Positions 1 through 11,031 of a stretch of 64,000 nt of DNA are shown here, piece by piece. The notes under the pieces were generated by a model, which did no database searches, was not told where the DNA came from, and was given only the letters and a program-made list of their open reading frames with translations. The DNA is from Euptelea pleiosperma (taxonomy: Eukaryota > Streptophyta > Magnoliopsida > Ranunculales > Eupteleaceae). Location of the stretch: positions 11,835,259 through 11,899,258 of the forward strand of contig CM068553.1 of assembly GCA_035048495.1 (NCBI GenBank), read 5' to 3'. The position numbers were made by a program, and so were the translations under genes. Each line of letters starts with the position of its first letter. Position 1 is the first letter of the stretch.

Positions 1-903
1 CCGGATTGGGATCGACCGTCACTGATCTGAACGATATTGGGGTTTTCTCGTGCAAGATCTTTCAGATTGGGGCTATCACCGATCCCAAGACTCGAAGCAT
101 ACTTGGATGGGTCCAGTGATTGGAATTTCTAGGTTAATAAAACCTTTGTAGTATTATAGGTACAATAAGATCAGAAGTACTTCATCTCTTTCCAAATATA
201 AAATCTATAGTCTACTGTTCTAGACAGTTAAGCCTAGAACTTTGCTGACAATGTAACGGTGAGGATTGTTCAATCAGCTATCTGCATGTGTGGCCAAGTA
301 CTAGAGTAGTGGACCGCATACGGCATTACAGTGGAAGTGTTCCTTCCTGGGTGCACCATACAAGTGGCAAAAATGTATTAGCTAGGTGTTGGCAAGTTGA
401 CCACACAATCAGGCCGTTCAAATGGTCCCCAAATAGTCACTAAATTTGATAGTAACGTCATATATTCGTATTTATTCAAGGTGACGGTTACCATCTTTCT
501 GGCATTTTTCCATTTTGCCCCTGCGGAAACATTCAAAAGTCCAAAATGTACTTCAACTTGCTTACGTTTACAGCGACTTTGAGAGATGAGACGAAGAGTT
601 TTTTACGCATAAAATACAAACGCACCAAAATTAGTTGGTGAAAATAAGAAAAACTCAGAAGAGCAAAAGTCATGTCTTGCAACTTGCACGCTCTAGAAAA
701 CTCACATTCTCCTTGAGATCAACGTGAACACAAAACTGTTTAGAGGGTTAGTTTCGGCAAGTGGCAACTGCTTTTGCTTTTTACAGTGCCCTTCTAACAC
801 GTGGCGTAGTCTATATGGTTCGTTGGATGGGACCCACGTAAAAATTATATACCTTTGTTTTCACTTTTTTTTTTAAATATATAAGATGTCAAGTCCGACT
901 TCT
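1..903. other. Unassigned intergenic sequence
   Basis: I see no conserved protein, RNA gene or clear repeat boundary here. The open frames present are short and have no recognisable composition or motif. Confidence 0.4.
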
Positions 904-1160
904 CCCAGTAGCGACTGTTTGTTCCACGTGGCACACTCTTGGAGCCACTGAAGGTATGAATGTTTGGCCCACCCTTTGGTGGACCTCTAGACAAAAACAA
1001 CCTGATTGGTCATTTCTAACCGTTGGATTTGAGTATCCCGAATCATGCTCCAATACGATGACTAAAAATCAATCATCGTAAGACTTGTATATCCAACAGC
1101 TAGAAATCACCAATCGGGCTACATCCGTACGGACAGTGCTGTCAAAGATTTTGCTAACAA
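904..1160. mobile_element. Degenerate Mutator-like MITE (G-box family)
   Basis: It contains the family landmarks seen in better copies: a CCACGTGGCACAC block near 925, then GTTTGGCCCACCC, then CCTGATTGG followed by a CTAACCGTTGGATT block. The inverted counterpart (AGAAATCACCAATCGGGCT) follows near 1105. Outer termini are too diverged to place exactly. Compare the well-preserved copy at 2035-2354. Confidence 0.55.
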
Positions 1161-1600
1161 GCGGTTGAGAGAATAGTTCTCAATAATACTGTTGAGAAAA
1201 GTCGGAATCTGGGATGTCAAGTTGGACCGAGCCCGTTCCGTTGCATGTTTGCCACGTGTACTGAACAAGAAAGGTGGACCGTTATTTGGATGTGTTATAT
1301 GAGGACGTAAAAATCAAGCAAATGTCTGCTTTGAGTCTTTGACTCACCTGAAACGAACAGTCCAACCGTCCGTATAGTGCCGTACAAGTTCATACCTACC
1401 GCTTGTAGTACTGGATGGAGAACGTGGGTCCTTTTGATAGTTATCGTTTTGACAAGAGAGAATAGTGCGGGGTCCATAATGCCACGTGTACTAATCGAAC
1501 GGAGTCTTTATTCCAAAGTGGCGGGCAGGTCGGGTAAAAGTCCGAACCCTTGCATTTTCCTGGAAGCACACCCGAAAGAAAGAATAAATATCTTTTATAC
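1161..1600. repeat. Unclassified repeat-like segment
   Basis: Two GCCACGTGTACT motifs occur near 1251 and 1482, and the left and right parts share short blocks. This suggests a decayed inverted-repeat element. No termini or target duplication could be defined. Confidence 0.25.
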
Positions 1601-1604
1601 CGAA

Positions 1605-1925
1605 TGTCCGTCATCAAGCTTTCTGATGGACCGCAGTATGAGTCACGTGGCATACTTTTAGAGACCACTGACCGTATTGATGTTTTTCCCATCCCTAGGC
1701 TAGGTAGATCCACAGACCAAAACTCAGCCTGATTTGTGATTTTAACCGTTAGATTGAAATGTTTTTCTTGGGTTTCTTTTCAACCGATCATTATTTGGGA
1801 TTCTGAGATCCAAAGGTTAGAAATCACCCTTTACGATGATCTGGCGATGGGCCAAACATCCACACGGTTAGTGGTCTGTAAGAATGTGCCACGTTGCTCA
1901 TACGGAGTCCGTATTGAAAACCGTG
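1605..1925. mobile_element. Mutator-like MITE (G-box family)
   Basis: The left arm carries ATGAGTCACGTGGCATAC and a CAGCCTGATTTGTGA block. The right arm carries the reverse counterparts (GGGCCAAACATCCAC, GTGCCACGTTGCTCATAC). The order and spacing match the copy at 2035-2354, so this is a diverged member of the same long-terminal-inverted-repeat family. The outer ends are approximate. Confidence 0.6.
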
Positions 1926-2034
1926 TTTTTTAACTTTTAAAAACTGACACGCTTTTCGAGGTGTATCGACGGAGCAGACAATGCTTGCATACAGTCTTGA
2001 CTTCTTGAACTTTAGTCATCAACGGGATTCTAGA

Positions 2035-2354
2035 GAGTAGAACTTTGACGGACCACAGAATGAGCCACGTGGCATACGTTTAGGGATCGCTGACCGTATG
2101 GATGTTTGGCCCAGCCCTAGTTGGTTCTACAAACCAAAATTTAGCCTGATTAGTGATTTATAAGAGTTGGATTGGAGTCGTTTTCATGGGTTGTTAACCG
2201 TGGATGGAATTCGAGCATTATTTGTGGTACAAGATCCAAAGGTTTGAAATCACTAATCAGGCTGATTTTTTTTTGGTATGTAGGTCAACCGGTCAGTAAT
2301 CTCTAAAAGTCTGCCACGTAGTTCATACTGCGGTCCATCATCAAAGTTCTACTC
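2035..2354. mobile_element. Mutator-like MITE with 9-bp target duplication
   Basis: This is the best-preserved member of a family with long terminal inverted repeats. It starts GAGTAGAACTTTGA and ends with the exact reverse complement TCAAAGTTCTACTC. The arms run inward for about 130 bp and include GAGCCACGTGGCA (left) and TGCCACGTAGTTCAT (right). The flanks GATTCTAGA (2026-2034) and ACTTCTAGA (2355-2363) match at 7 of 9 positions, which fits the 9-bp duplication of Mutator-type elements. There is no coding capacity. Assignment to the Mutator superfamily rests on duplication length and long TIRs, so it is inference. Confidence 0.75.
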
Positions 2355-3240
2355 ACTTCTAGATGCTTCTAATTAATAAAAAAAATCTTGATGCCTGGTT
2401 TTATCAAGAGGTACCTGATATTTTGTACTATAATAACGACCACCAAAACAAAAACTTAGGCTAATAAAATATTCATGGGCCCCACTTCGCTCTCTGCTAA
2501 AGATAAAACCATACAAGTTAAAAAGCTTGTGGACAACTTAAGGTTTGTGTAGACAACTTGGCCAACAACTATTATGACCAGACAATTAAGTGGGACCCAT
2601 CGGTTTCGCCAGTTCATGGACCTCAATTTCTGCTGTATTTTACATTAAAAAAAACATTTTTATTTTCTTTTATGGTATTTTTTAATTTTTATCTAATTTG
2701 CATTGTACTGTTTGAAATTCTTACTCCTGAACAAATAGTTTCCATCGGTTTCAACCAGTCACAATTAAATTATGATAATGTATTAGTTCACATGCTCTCT
2801 AATTGGCCCGTTGTCGCCATGTGTCCGATCGATTGGCTGAAAATGGCCCCAATGATTATTCAAATTAATTTATCCAGCCATCTAAGCAACAAAAAAAAAA
2901 AAAAATGGTCCTATTCTCATACACCATCATTATGTGATATATTGTGAGCGGAAAATTTTCGGTCTAGTTATAATGATTCAATTTAGTTTTCTTTTATGGA
3001 TTTACATTTTTCTGTCGCCACATTTTTTTTCCGTTAAAACTTTTAAATCACGGAGATGTGGGTTATAACTGATTTCGATAATAGACAAGATTGATTTAAT
3101 TGTTCCACTTTATCCATTATATAATGAGCGGCGCACGTTGATTAATGTACATTATTCGCATTCACAGGCCCCATCATTTACCGTAAATATCAATATTTGG
3201 GTATATATCTCGGCTAAACCTGAGTTGGCTGAGCCGGGAA
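2355..3240. other. Unassigned intergenic sequence
   Basis: AT-rich sequence. A 129-codon open frame at 2558-2947 lies here, but its translation is low-complexity and hydrophobic with a lysine run encoded by poly(A). I do not support it as a gene. Confidence 0.4.
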
Positions 3241-3259
3241 AGATTTCGACTCCATGGCT

Positions 3260-3910
3260 AATTGTGTGCTAACCATGGAATACTTGAGAAATTACATGGT
3301 TTTGGACAATGAGGAGGACCACTTGTCTTGGGTGCATTCTAAATCGGGTTCCTTTTATATCTTCTTGATGCGATCTCCTTCTGCACAAATATTTCGTGTG
3401 ACCCGAAATTTGGAAAGCTAAAATCCTCTTAAAAGTGTGTTTTTCTGCTTGGTTTGCATCTCTTCATAAATTACTCAATACTAATAACTTGATAGCTAGA
3501 AAATAGATTTTGGTGAACTTGTGTTATGTATAAGGCCAATGAGAAGAGTACTAATCATTTTCTTTTACACTGTGACTTTGTCAATTAGATATGGGTAGTA
3601 TACTTTCTAGCACTGAAGGGGTTGTCTTGGGTCTTCACAGAGTTTATTGGGGCATTGTTAGGATGTTAGCCTAAGATAAATGCATTACCTAAGGGGATCA
3701 TTCTGTGGAGGATACTTCCGTATGTTATTATTTAGGGCATTTCGTTGGAGAGAAATAAGAGAGTCTTTAGAGGAAAAGAATGCTCCCTTCAAGAAGTGAT
3801 TATTAGTATGAAGGCTTTCCTATTTAGTTGAGGTAGCATCTGTCCAGAGTTGAGAGACACTTTCTTTGAGGATATGGTTTTCAGTTTAGGTGTTATTTTC
3901 GAGAGCTAGA
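3260..3910 (+). mobile_element. LINE (L1-type) 3' coding fragment, decayed
   Basis: Broken frames resemble the C-terminal zinc-binding domain that follows reverse transcriptase in plant L1-type LINEs. Near 3525-3590 the translation reads CVMYKANEKSTNHFLLHCDF, where the family has a CxxC...HxxxxC finger; the second cysteine is Tyr here. Downstream, WVFTEFIGALL and an ERNKRVFRGKECSLQEV-like stretch also follow the family pattern. In-frame stops interrupt it several times. The tail (EVIISMKAF..., near 3800) is shared with the LINE tail at 16055-16345. Only the last few hundred bases of the element remain. Confidence 0.7.
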
Positions 3911-4519
3911 GCTAGTGTATGCGGCTAGGTACGTGGGTTATGACCCCATGTACATGCATCATGTTGATGCTTAAAACATTTATATATCATAACTATGATC
4001 TATAAGACTACGACGAGAAATGTTCGCCGATTAATTAATACTAATAACTAGTTATTTTTATTGGTTGAAGCTACGAGAGTGATTGAAAGCACCATGCTAG
4101 CTGTATTTTACGAGGATTAATAAGAAAAACCACGTCGAAAATGCAATTTTGTTATATGAAAAACAAAGCTTATTGTTAAGATAAAAGCGACTTGAGGCGA
4201 AACCCGAGGGCCAGCTTCGATATCGATTAAAAAAAAATTAATTATGTAAAACTGGTAATTAAGTAATGAAATATGAGGTTAGAAGATGAATATTGTCAAT
4301 AATTTCAACCCATATGTTGCTTTCAATTGTACCTGCAGTTGTACTTTCCTAGGGTTGACCCCCTTTGTTACTTAGTTGAAATATAGAATATATTTCTAAT
4401 TTTGTCCTTTTTATGGAGCTCTCATCAACTTGTAATTTATAAAATACTTCAACTAGTATATCTATGTTGGTAGGGTCCATATCATTTTACAAAAAAAAAA
4501 AAAATATGGTCCCCAAGTG
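3911..4519. other. Unassigned intergenic sequence
   Basis: AT-rich, with a poly(A) run at about 4490-4504. No gene or defined repeat seen. Confidence 0.4.
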
Positions 4520-4527
4520 GTCAGGAG

Positions 4528-4854
4528 CAAGGTTTAATAAACTCCGTTAAAATGGATTTGGAACTCCCCCGTTACATTATGTACCGTTTTAATGCTCAGA
4601 AAATAACGGTTGTTATTTTTCCATTATAACGAAAATAACGACTATTATTTTCAAAAAAAATTGTGTTTAAAAATGTCTGTTATTTCCATTATTTTTCTGT
4701 TATAAATTTATTGAAATTTTGAGTTTTGAATTTTAACGCCGTTTTTCCCCCATTATATTCCAGTTTTTTTTGTTTTTTTTTCTGTTTTTGTATGTACAAT
4801 CCGTTATAACAGAAAACGGTAACGCACCATTGTAACGGTCCCTTTTAAATCTTG
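4528..4854. mobile_element. Non-autonomous hAT-type element (AACGG-rich family)
   Basis: The ends are CAAGGTTTAATAA and TTTTAAATCTTG, an imperfect terminal inverted repeat. The flanks GTCAGGAG (4520-4527) and GTCAACAG (4855-4862) match at 6 of 8 positions, as expected for a hAT 8-bp duplication. The interior is rich in AACGG/CCGTT motifs and A or T runs, with no coding capacity. The same family is nested at 56004-56393, and related pieces occur near 48810-48985 and 63503-63605. Confidence 0.6.
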
Positions 4855-6420
4855 GTCAACAGTACTTTTGAACTAGCTCAAACTTATGAATACGGGTTTG
4901 CCGCAGATTCAACGCCGTAAAAGACGAGAAAAACTACCTCACATCATTGCTTGCTTCCTAGCATTCCTCAATTTCGAAATGAAAAATAATAAAAAACATT
5001 TTTTAGGAATAAATATAATAATTCTTGTGAGAAAAATATCATTTTCTTTACTGACTTGAGGAATTTTAAACTGGCCGTACACGTACATTATAAGTCTAAT
5101 AGAAAAGGAAAAAATGTATCGAATTCTTGAAATTGAATATGATCGAAGAATTTCCTAATGCGTTATTACCTAATTTTCTCATTAGATCATCAAAATTTTA
5201 AACCCATGACACGGTGAACGTAATTTGATTTAATATGATCACGGGATCGACACCTAGCTTCTAGAAACAAACAAAAAATGAAATAAAAATTTTGGGTAGA
5301 TATGACTGTTTACCAGATGCTATGACTTGTCCTAATAATTTTATCTAATAATTTACTAGCAATGAAAAATATAGGGTTCTCAAATTAAAAAAATAAAATA
5401 AAATGTCGTATCTCTAAACGTGGATCGGGCAACTGTAATACCAACCCTATCCAATTCTTTTGGATAGTTAAATGTGGCAAAATATCAAGAAAATGTTTAG
5501 AGATCGATGGTTGTGATCATGAGATCAAGTCAACTTCACGTCCGGTCACACGACATGTGGCACATATATGCATTGTATACTCATTTGCATCTTTTAGATC
5601 ATATTCATGATCTATAAGATGGGTCAACAAGTCTTCAATTTGTGATGGTGTGATCTAATTAATTAAACCCTAAACCCTAAACCCTAATCCTCTTCCTCAT
5701 GAGATCTCTTTGATGTTTGAAATCTTTGAATTTATATCATTTTCTTAACGACTTTGTCGCCTATAATTCTACTAGTCTTTCCAAATCCCGACTCTTGTGA
5801 TCCGAAAGATACTGGGCCCACAATAGAGATACTTTTTTTGGATTTAATGTTATAAACCCTCATAAATCTTCTATATTAGTGAAACCCCCCATGAGTTTTC
5901 ATATTCTTCCTATTACCCCTTTGACTTTCTTTTTTACCGATGTTTCTGACGCGGTCAATAACGGTCAAAACCAGTCAATGGGGCAAGATCAAAACTGAAA
6001 ACTACTTTTTCTTTTTTTGTTCCAATACAGCTGGGGTTATTGTAAATTTGTAAGTAAAGTTATGGTATACGGTTTGATGTGGGTCCCAACTCATGACCGG
6101 ATGATATTAAGCATCTGATCCATCACATCATGGAAACAATTGGAGAAAAGTATGAACGGATCATCTAGAAAAGTAAAGAAAGTCTTATCTCTTATCAAAA
6201 AAGAAGAGAAAGTCTACATCATGTGCTCAGAATTTTTTAGCTAGGACATTTTTCCAGATGAGGATCATCATCAAATGGTGGGTTCCACATGCTCAATTGT
6301 CCAGATCATCGAAATGTTACACCTACTACCGAGTTGGTCATATCTCAAAATCTACACCGTTCGATCAAAATCTCTATTTAGAACATGGGTAACGCTTTTA
6401 ACTCAATCGAGAAAGATCCA
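4855..6420. other. Intergenic; short telomere-like tract and MITE debris
   Basis: Mostly AT-rich unassigned sequence. It includes a three-unit telomere-type tract (listed separately). A segment near 5840-5990 (AAACCCCCCATGAG..., ACCCCTTTGAC) resembles one arm of a long-inverted-repeat element, but no partner arm was found. Confidence 0.4.
5665..5686. repeat. Interstitial telomere-type repeat (CCCTAAA)3
   Basis: Three consecutive AAACCCT units of the Arabidopsis-type plant telomere repeat lie well inside the window. Short tracts of this kind (telo-boxes) are common in plant DNA, near some promoters and as repair scars. No neighbouring gene start explains it. Confidence 0.7.
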
Positions 6421-6423
6421 TTA

Positions 6424-6692
6424 GGGCGTGTTTGATTGCCAAGTTAAAAAATTGCATTTTCCTTGAAAAAAAAAATATAATTTTCCCTACCAAGCCATTT
6501 AAATCTGGATAATACTAAGCCCGGAATTCATTTCCGAGCCCCCGAAAGGTGAGAATTCATTTCCACGTGAAAATACGCCTTTATTTTCTCACACGATTGA
6601 AATATGTGTTTTCAATTGCAATCAATCAGCCATTTAAGGCATTTCCCAGATGTATTTTCTCAAGAAATTTTCCTGTCCAATCAAACACGCCC
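6424..6692. mobile_element. Tourist-like MITE (PIF/Harbinger type)
   Basis: A 269-bp element bounded by GGGCGTGTTTGATTG and the inverted CAATCAAACACGCCC. It is flanked on both sides by TTA (6421-6423 and 6693-6695). The TTA duplication with a GGGCGTGTTTG terminus fits PIF/Harbinger Tourist MITEs. It has no coding capacity. Confidence 0.8.
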
Positions 6693-6695
6693 TTA

Positions 6696-7528
6696 ATTAA
6701 ATTGCAAATTTCCTAGCAAAGTTTTGCCTTGCATCTCCCCTTTGCACAAACACGTACCCGTAAAGTAAGCATACGTGTCATGCAGAGGGAGGTTCGGCTC
6801 GAAGGCGGGTCCTTAAATTTTGAGGATTGCTCTAAATATAATACCATAAACCCAATTATATCTTCTTTATAATAATGAAGAAAAGTCAAGTACCTTGGTT
6901 ACAACTACTTCAATAAACAACCTGCTTAGTAACAAAATAAGTGTAAAATATGATTAAAAAAATTTCAGATTAGACCAACAAATATTTGGACTTGTACATG
7001 TTCTTATGTGACGATATTTGACACGATTTTTACTCCGGTTGTCGACCTGACATAACCCTCTTTCATCCGGGATTGGGACCGGCAATGCAGTGTAAACAAA
7101 GACACTAGACGGGCAGAGTTGCGAGTCGATGGAACATATCTGCGACACAGATTAGGTAGAACTTAATTGTTTACCTAATCAGGGGACAATGAAATAACAT
7201 GCAAGTCACTTTATTATGTGAGCTGCTCATTCATAGTCCCTCATCGTACAACAAATATAATTTTACATGATAAGAAGCAAAAAAACCATGAAACATGATC
7301 CATAAAGACATGGATGTGTGTGTGTGCACGCGCGCATGTGACTTGTGATTGCATCAATTACACCCTGTTCGTCGCGTTTGCGCTGCATTCTATTCATCAC
7401 GCCTAATCATATAATACGGTTAAACTTACTGACTGAACCATCCGTATCGATAGTTCATTTGAAAAAAAATTGAGATGCATGGTAGCTTTGGCTAAGTCAC
7501 CAGACAAAGTGTAAATGCTGTGTCCATG
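6696..7528. other. Unassigned intergenic sequence
   Basis: No gene or repeat boundary identified. There is a short (TG)n/(CG)n purine-pyrimidine tract near 7315-7340. The 90 bp before the U2 copy lack the plant snRNA upstream element and the TATA box near -30 that active U2 genes carry. Confidence 0.4.
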
Positions 7529-7538
7529 ATGTATCCTA

Positions 7539-7767
7539 GCCATTTTTCTTGGCCTTTTGGCTAAGATCAAGTGTAGTATCTGTTCTTAACAGTTTAATAT
7601 CTGATACATGGGCCATCGGTCCGGCCCACATAATATTAAATTTATGTTTCAAGGGAGAGAGCCCACAACAATAGCTTGCTATTGGGCCTTCAGGCGTTGC
7701 CCATGCGTTGAACTACTGCATGGGCCAGGCACACCCTACCTTAAAACAGAAAAAAAAAAAAAAAAAA
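7539..7767 (+). pseudogene. Retroposed U2 snRNA pseudogene with poly(A) tail
   Basis: Bases 7540-7740 match plant U2 spliceosomal RNA along its whole length. Landmarks are the GGCCTTTTGGCTAAGATCAA 5' hairpin, the GTGTAGTATCTGTTCTTA branch-point-pairing segment, the GGGCCATCGG loop region, GGGAGAGAGCCCACAACAAT, and the 3' stem-loop GCCCATGCGTTG...GCATGGGCC. The copy continues into TTAAAACAG and 18 A residues (7750-7767). It is flanked by a perfect 10-bp direct repeat ATGTATCCTA (7529-7538 and 7767-7776). A poly(A) tail plus target duplication is the signature of LINE-driven retroposition. No snRNA upstream element or TATA box is seen upstream, so transcription from its own promoter is unlikely. 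Substitutions relative to canonical U2 occur at the 5' end and after the branch-point segment. Confidence 0.9.
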
Positions 7768-7776
7768 TGTATCCTA

Positions 7777-8660
7777 CCCCATCTCTCAGCCGCACATCTT
7801 AGCAAGCTGAGAAACAAGTTATCTATTTTGCCCATCAATACAATTTGTAACACCCACCCTCATCATCATAAGCCTTTTCCCAACGGTATAAGATCAGCTG
7901 CACAAATCATATTCTTATATTCAATTGTCAAACCATATCTTCCATTAAGCAAGTTTCTTAAAACCTCACTCTGCGTCCATTTTGGCCTTCCCCTAGTCTT
8001 TTTAGGCCCTTCGACTTGCACATTCTTCCTAAGTAGTGTTGTCATCGGTCTTTGTACCTGGCTACTCCTATATTTTCACGAATGTATTCGTTTCTAATTT
8101 TTTTCTTTCCTTATCTTACCACATATCACAAACACCTCAAATTTGAATGACCAAATCCTAGTACAATCTCACATACACACTACAACCTCTTAGCAAAATA
8201 ATTAAAATCAACATAAATGCTTCAATACATGAGGAGATTACTTTTATCTTCAACTAATTTAAGAATTCAGAGGGGGTCTAACCATTAGATCCATGGAGAA
8301 AATAATCTCCTCGTTCGAGGGATGAAAGTTCTTAAGCATTTGTTCAGAGGTTATAGTAGGTATGTTGATGATGTTGTATTGTGATTTTGGCCATTTGAAG
8401 TTCTGAAGTATCGTTTATGAGACGGGAGCTATTACTAATTAATTTCATTTGTCAGGGCTGTTGCATATTGTAATAATGGGTAAAATGGTCATTTCAAGCA
8501 TATTGTAACCTCACCTGATGGTCGCATTAATCAATGACAGAGTGCTCTGGTCAAGGGGGCATTCCAGATTATTCATTTATTTCTGGGGTGTTACAAAAAT
8601 TACCTAACACGAGCAATCGAGAAGGATCAGCCATTCACTAGAATGATTTGTCACTAATTT
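7777..8660. other. Unassigned intergenic sequence
   Basis: A 129-codon open frame overlaps the 3' part of the U2 copy and its poly(A) tail (7708-8097), so it is an artefact. The segment looks like decayed non-coding sequence. Confidence 0.35.
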
Positions 8661-8667
8661 CTCTGAC

Positions 8668-9006
8668 AGCAGGCCTGATGATAAATCTACGCCTGGGAAT
8701 GTTAAGAATAAACTGGTCAGCTTTCTACCACGGCTTGCCAAGTGAAACTACATCAATGCTGAGATGAAAGAAAACAGACATTTGAAGCTGGTAAAACTTT
8801 GCTGCGAAGCAGCTCTCCACTTGACATATAACCCCAACAATCCTGTTATGATGATGATGAGGATGATGACGACGGCGAAAGTTTATTCCAAATTTTTACA
8901 CGAAGTGACGGTTATTGGGGGTTCGTGTCGAGAGAGCAGCAAAGTTTTACTCAACCATCTCCAAACTATAACAGCCTCAGAAAGGCAAACAATGAGATCC
9001 AGTTAG
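8668..9006 (+). other. Possible decayed coding remnant
   Basis: Two short stretches read like protein. One at 8668-8743 gives a RPDDKSTPGNVKNKLVSFL-like reading that ends in a stop. An 80-codon frame follows at 8764-9006. I do not recognise either, and the methionine run in the second comes from an ATG repeat. It could be exon debris of the unassigned gene(s) nearby or chance. Confidence 0.2.
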
Positions 9007-9295
9007 GGAGAGATGGGTATCTTGGAGCTTCTTCTGAAGATTTCAAGTAATAAGAAAGTGACAAGTTCACCAATTTCCATGTGATTGACCTAAGTTTTGC
9101 TTGCAAATCTGACAAGAATCTTAACAATAAGGGAAGTAAAAAGTTAATGACCTTGGAATACAGTGAACAAGGACATTCTTCTTTGATGGTGCAATAAAAC
9201 AAAAAGCAACAAAATCACAGCACCTTCAGATCAAATAGATGAACAGTAAACCTGGAAGATACTATTCAGCAAAGTTTGCCAATTCTAGATTTCAC

Positions 9296-10119
9296 CTTGC
9301 AATCCAAAATGGTAGAGAAGGTGAATGAAAGAGAAGGCCTGAGAATCAGAAGAGCAGTGAAGCCCCAGCTTCAAAGATAATGTAGGGCAAGCAGAGAGTG
9401 TTCCACAGATTTTTCAAAGTGATAAATAACCTTGAAAAATAGCGAAAGAAAACCATGACACAAAAAATACACGAATATGCAAATAAAAGAAAGAGATGAC
9501 ACGAAATTATGGTAAACGCCCACAACTTTTTAATAGTTAAAGGCCTAATTGTCAGGGAAGTTGAAAAGCATATTAAAGAGAGAAAAATCCACCACAAATA
9601 CAAAATTAAATTGCAGGACTATAGTAAGCAAATCTGGTTTTCCCTCTCCAAGTACCACTTCAGGTACAGAAACTAAAAAATAAAAATTAGGTAAATATGG
9701 ACAGTTCATAAAGAGATCAAAGTGAAATTCTTTCTTTACTCTTTTCTTATCAAACGAGGCAATAAATAAGAAAAAAGGAAGAAAAAGAATAAAAAATAAG
9801 CAAAACTCGCAATGTGGGGACAAATGAAAACAGGCCTCTCCTCTCTCTTTTTTCCTTTTCCTCTTCTTTTTTCCTAAATTTTTACATTAATTCGTAATTT
9901 AGTAGAAATTACAATAATACAAATCAAATAAGAATTACCTGTGTCTAAAGATAGGCATCGCATACGTTGAGGTCAACTGTTCAGCTCTTGCGTACCCACC
10001 AAAAAAGGCAATAGTGTAGATGCTCCACACAGAACCAAAATCAAGTTCCCATCGCAAACAAGAATTGGGGAAGGAGCAAACAAATTCTTCCAATGTTTTA
10101 AACATCTCAGCCACAGTTC
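9296..10119 (-). other. Unassigned exon pair (minus strand)
   Basis: Bases 10119-9939 read on minus as a 181-bp exon-like segment. It is preceded by CCCACAG and followed by GTAATTC. Its open frame is 59 codons, centred on RWELDFGSVWSIYTIAFFGG and GYARAEQLTSTYAMPIF. It ends with two leftover bases. The 43-bp segment 9338-9296, bounded by TCTCAG and GTGAAA, supplies one base and then 14 open codons, so the phases fit. The composition is protein-like but I do not recognise the family. I cannot find convincing next exons, so this could be a fragment of a larger gene or a relic. It shares strand with the exon pair at 16955-17202, but no link is shown. Confidence 0.4.
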
Positions 10120-11023
10120 CTGTGGGGAGCAATTCCCTTGTCTGGGGCCACAGTGGAGGAGCTCTGATTATCACTTGAATTTACCGACATGCGCTTCAAC
10201 TTGGCTTGCACTCACTCCCACTTTTCATCAAAACTATGATGCCCTGATATAGGAAGGGTAGAAGCTCAGCTATCAGGCATTATGGATATCTTGACATCAA
10301 AAGCCCATTAAATTTTCTTGGCTCTTGATTGGTATGTTCAGCCCATTATGTAGATCGGACAGTAGATAGACTCACCTCCAAAATAAGAGATTAATCACCT
10401 TGAATTCTGACACTTGAGTAGAGATAACCATGAATTAAGAACGGTAACACTCAAACAAATCTAAAACAAAAATAAAACAATGATAAAAATCCAAGGGGAA
10501 AAATATGAATTTCATATCAAGAAGAAGCAAGTTTGGTCGTATATTTTTAGCCAACAGTAAACACCATTATTGACAATGTCATAAGGAACTGCTACTGTTG
10601 ACAATATGCAGGAAGCAAATTATGTCAATTGTCACCTTCAGTAGCTAGAGTGCTAGACACGCCTGAAATTTTAAAATTAGTTGCATATAACAACTCCAAC
10701 AAACTGGTAATGTATTATTACATAGTGAGAGAAAATAATAGGACTATATTGGAACATGAAAGTCAATAATTTTTATCAGACCCATAACAAGGCCATTAGA
10801 TGATGTTTATGGTCCTTACACGCAACTTTGAGGGATTTACTACCTTTCTTACTTTTGCAATCAGACAAGTTCATTAAAAATATGAAAAAAAAAAATACCA
10901 AGGTTAAGGAAGAGAGTTCCCCACATAAAAGGGAGTTCCTTTATACGTAACCAGACGTCAGGTATTTTTGCTGGCACCATGTATGTATGATTCAGCTAAT
11001 TTCAAATGAGGGCGAGACAAGGA
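10120..11023. other. Unassigned intergenic sequence
   Basis: AT-rich and intron-like in character, with no recognisable gene or repeat. It may be intronic to the unassigned minus-strand exons at 9296-10119. Confidence 0.35.
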
Positions 11024-11031
11024 CTTCTTAA

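Noticed and set aside
2558..2947. 129-codon open frame
   Set aside because: Low-complexity hydrophobic translation with a lysine run from poly(A); no motif or splice structure.
7708..8097. 129-codon open frame
   Set aside because: Starts inside the U2 retrocopy and reads through its poly(A) tail; not a gene.
9067..9202. Possible last exon(s) after 9296 on minus
   Set aside because: Candidate acceptors give either an immediate stop or a short non-distinct tail; not enough to extend the model.
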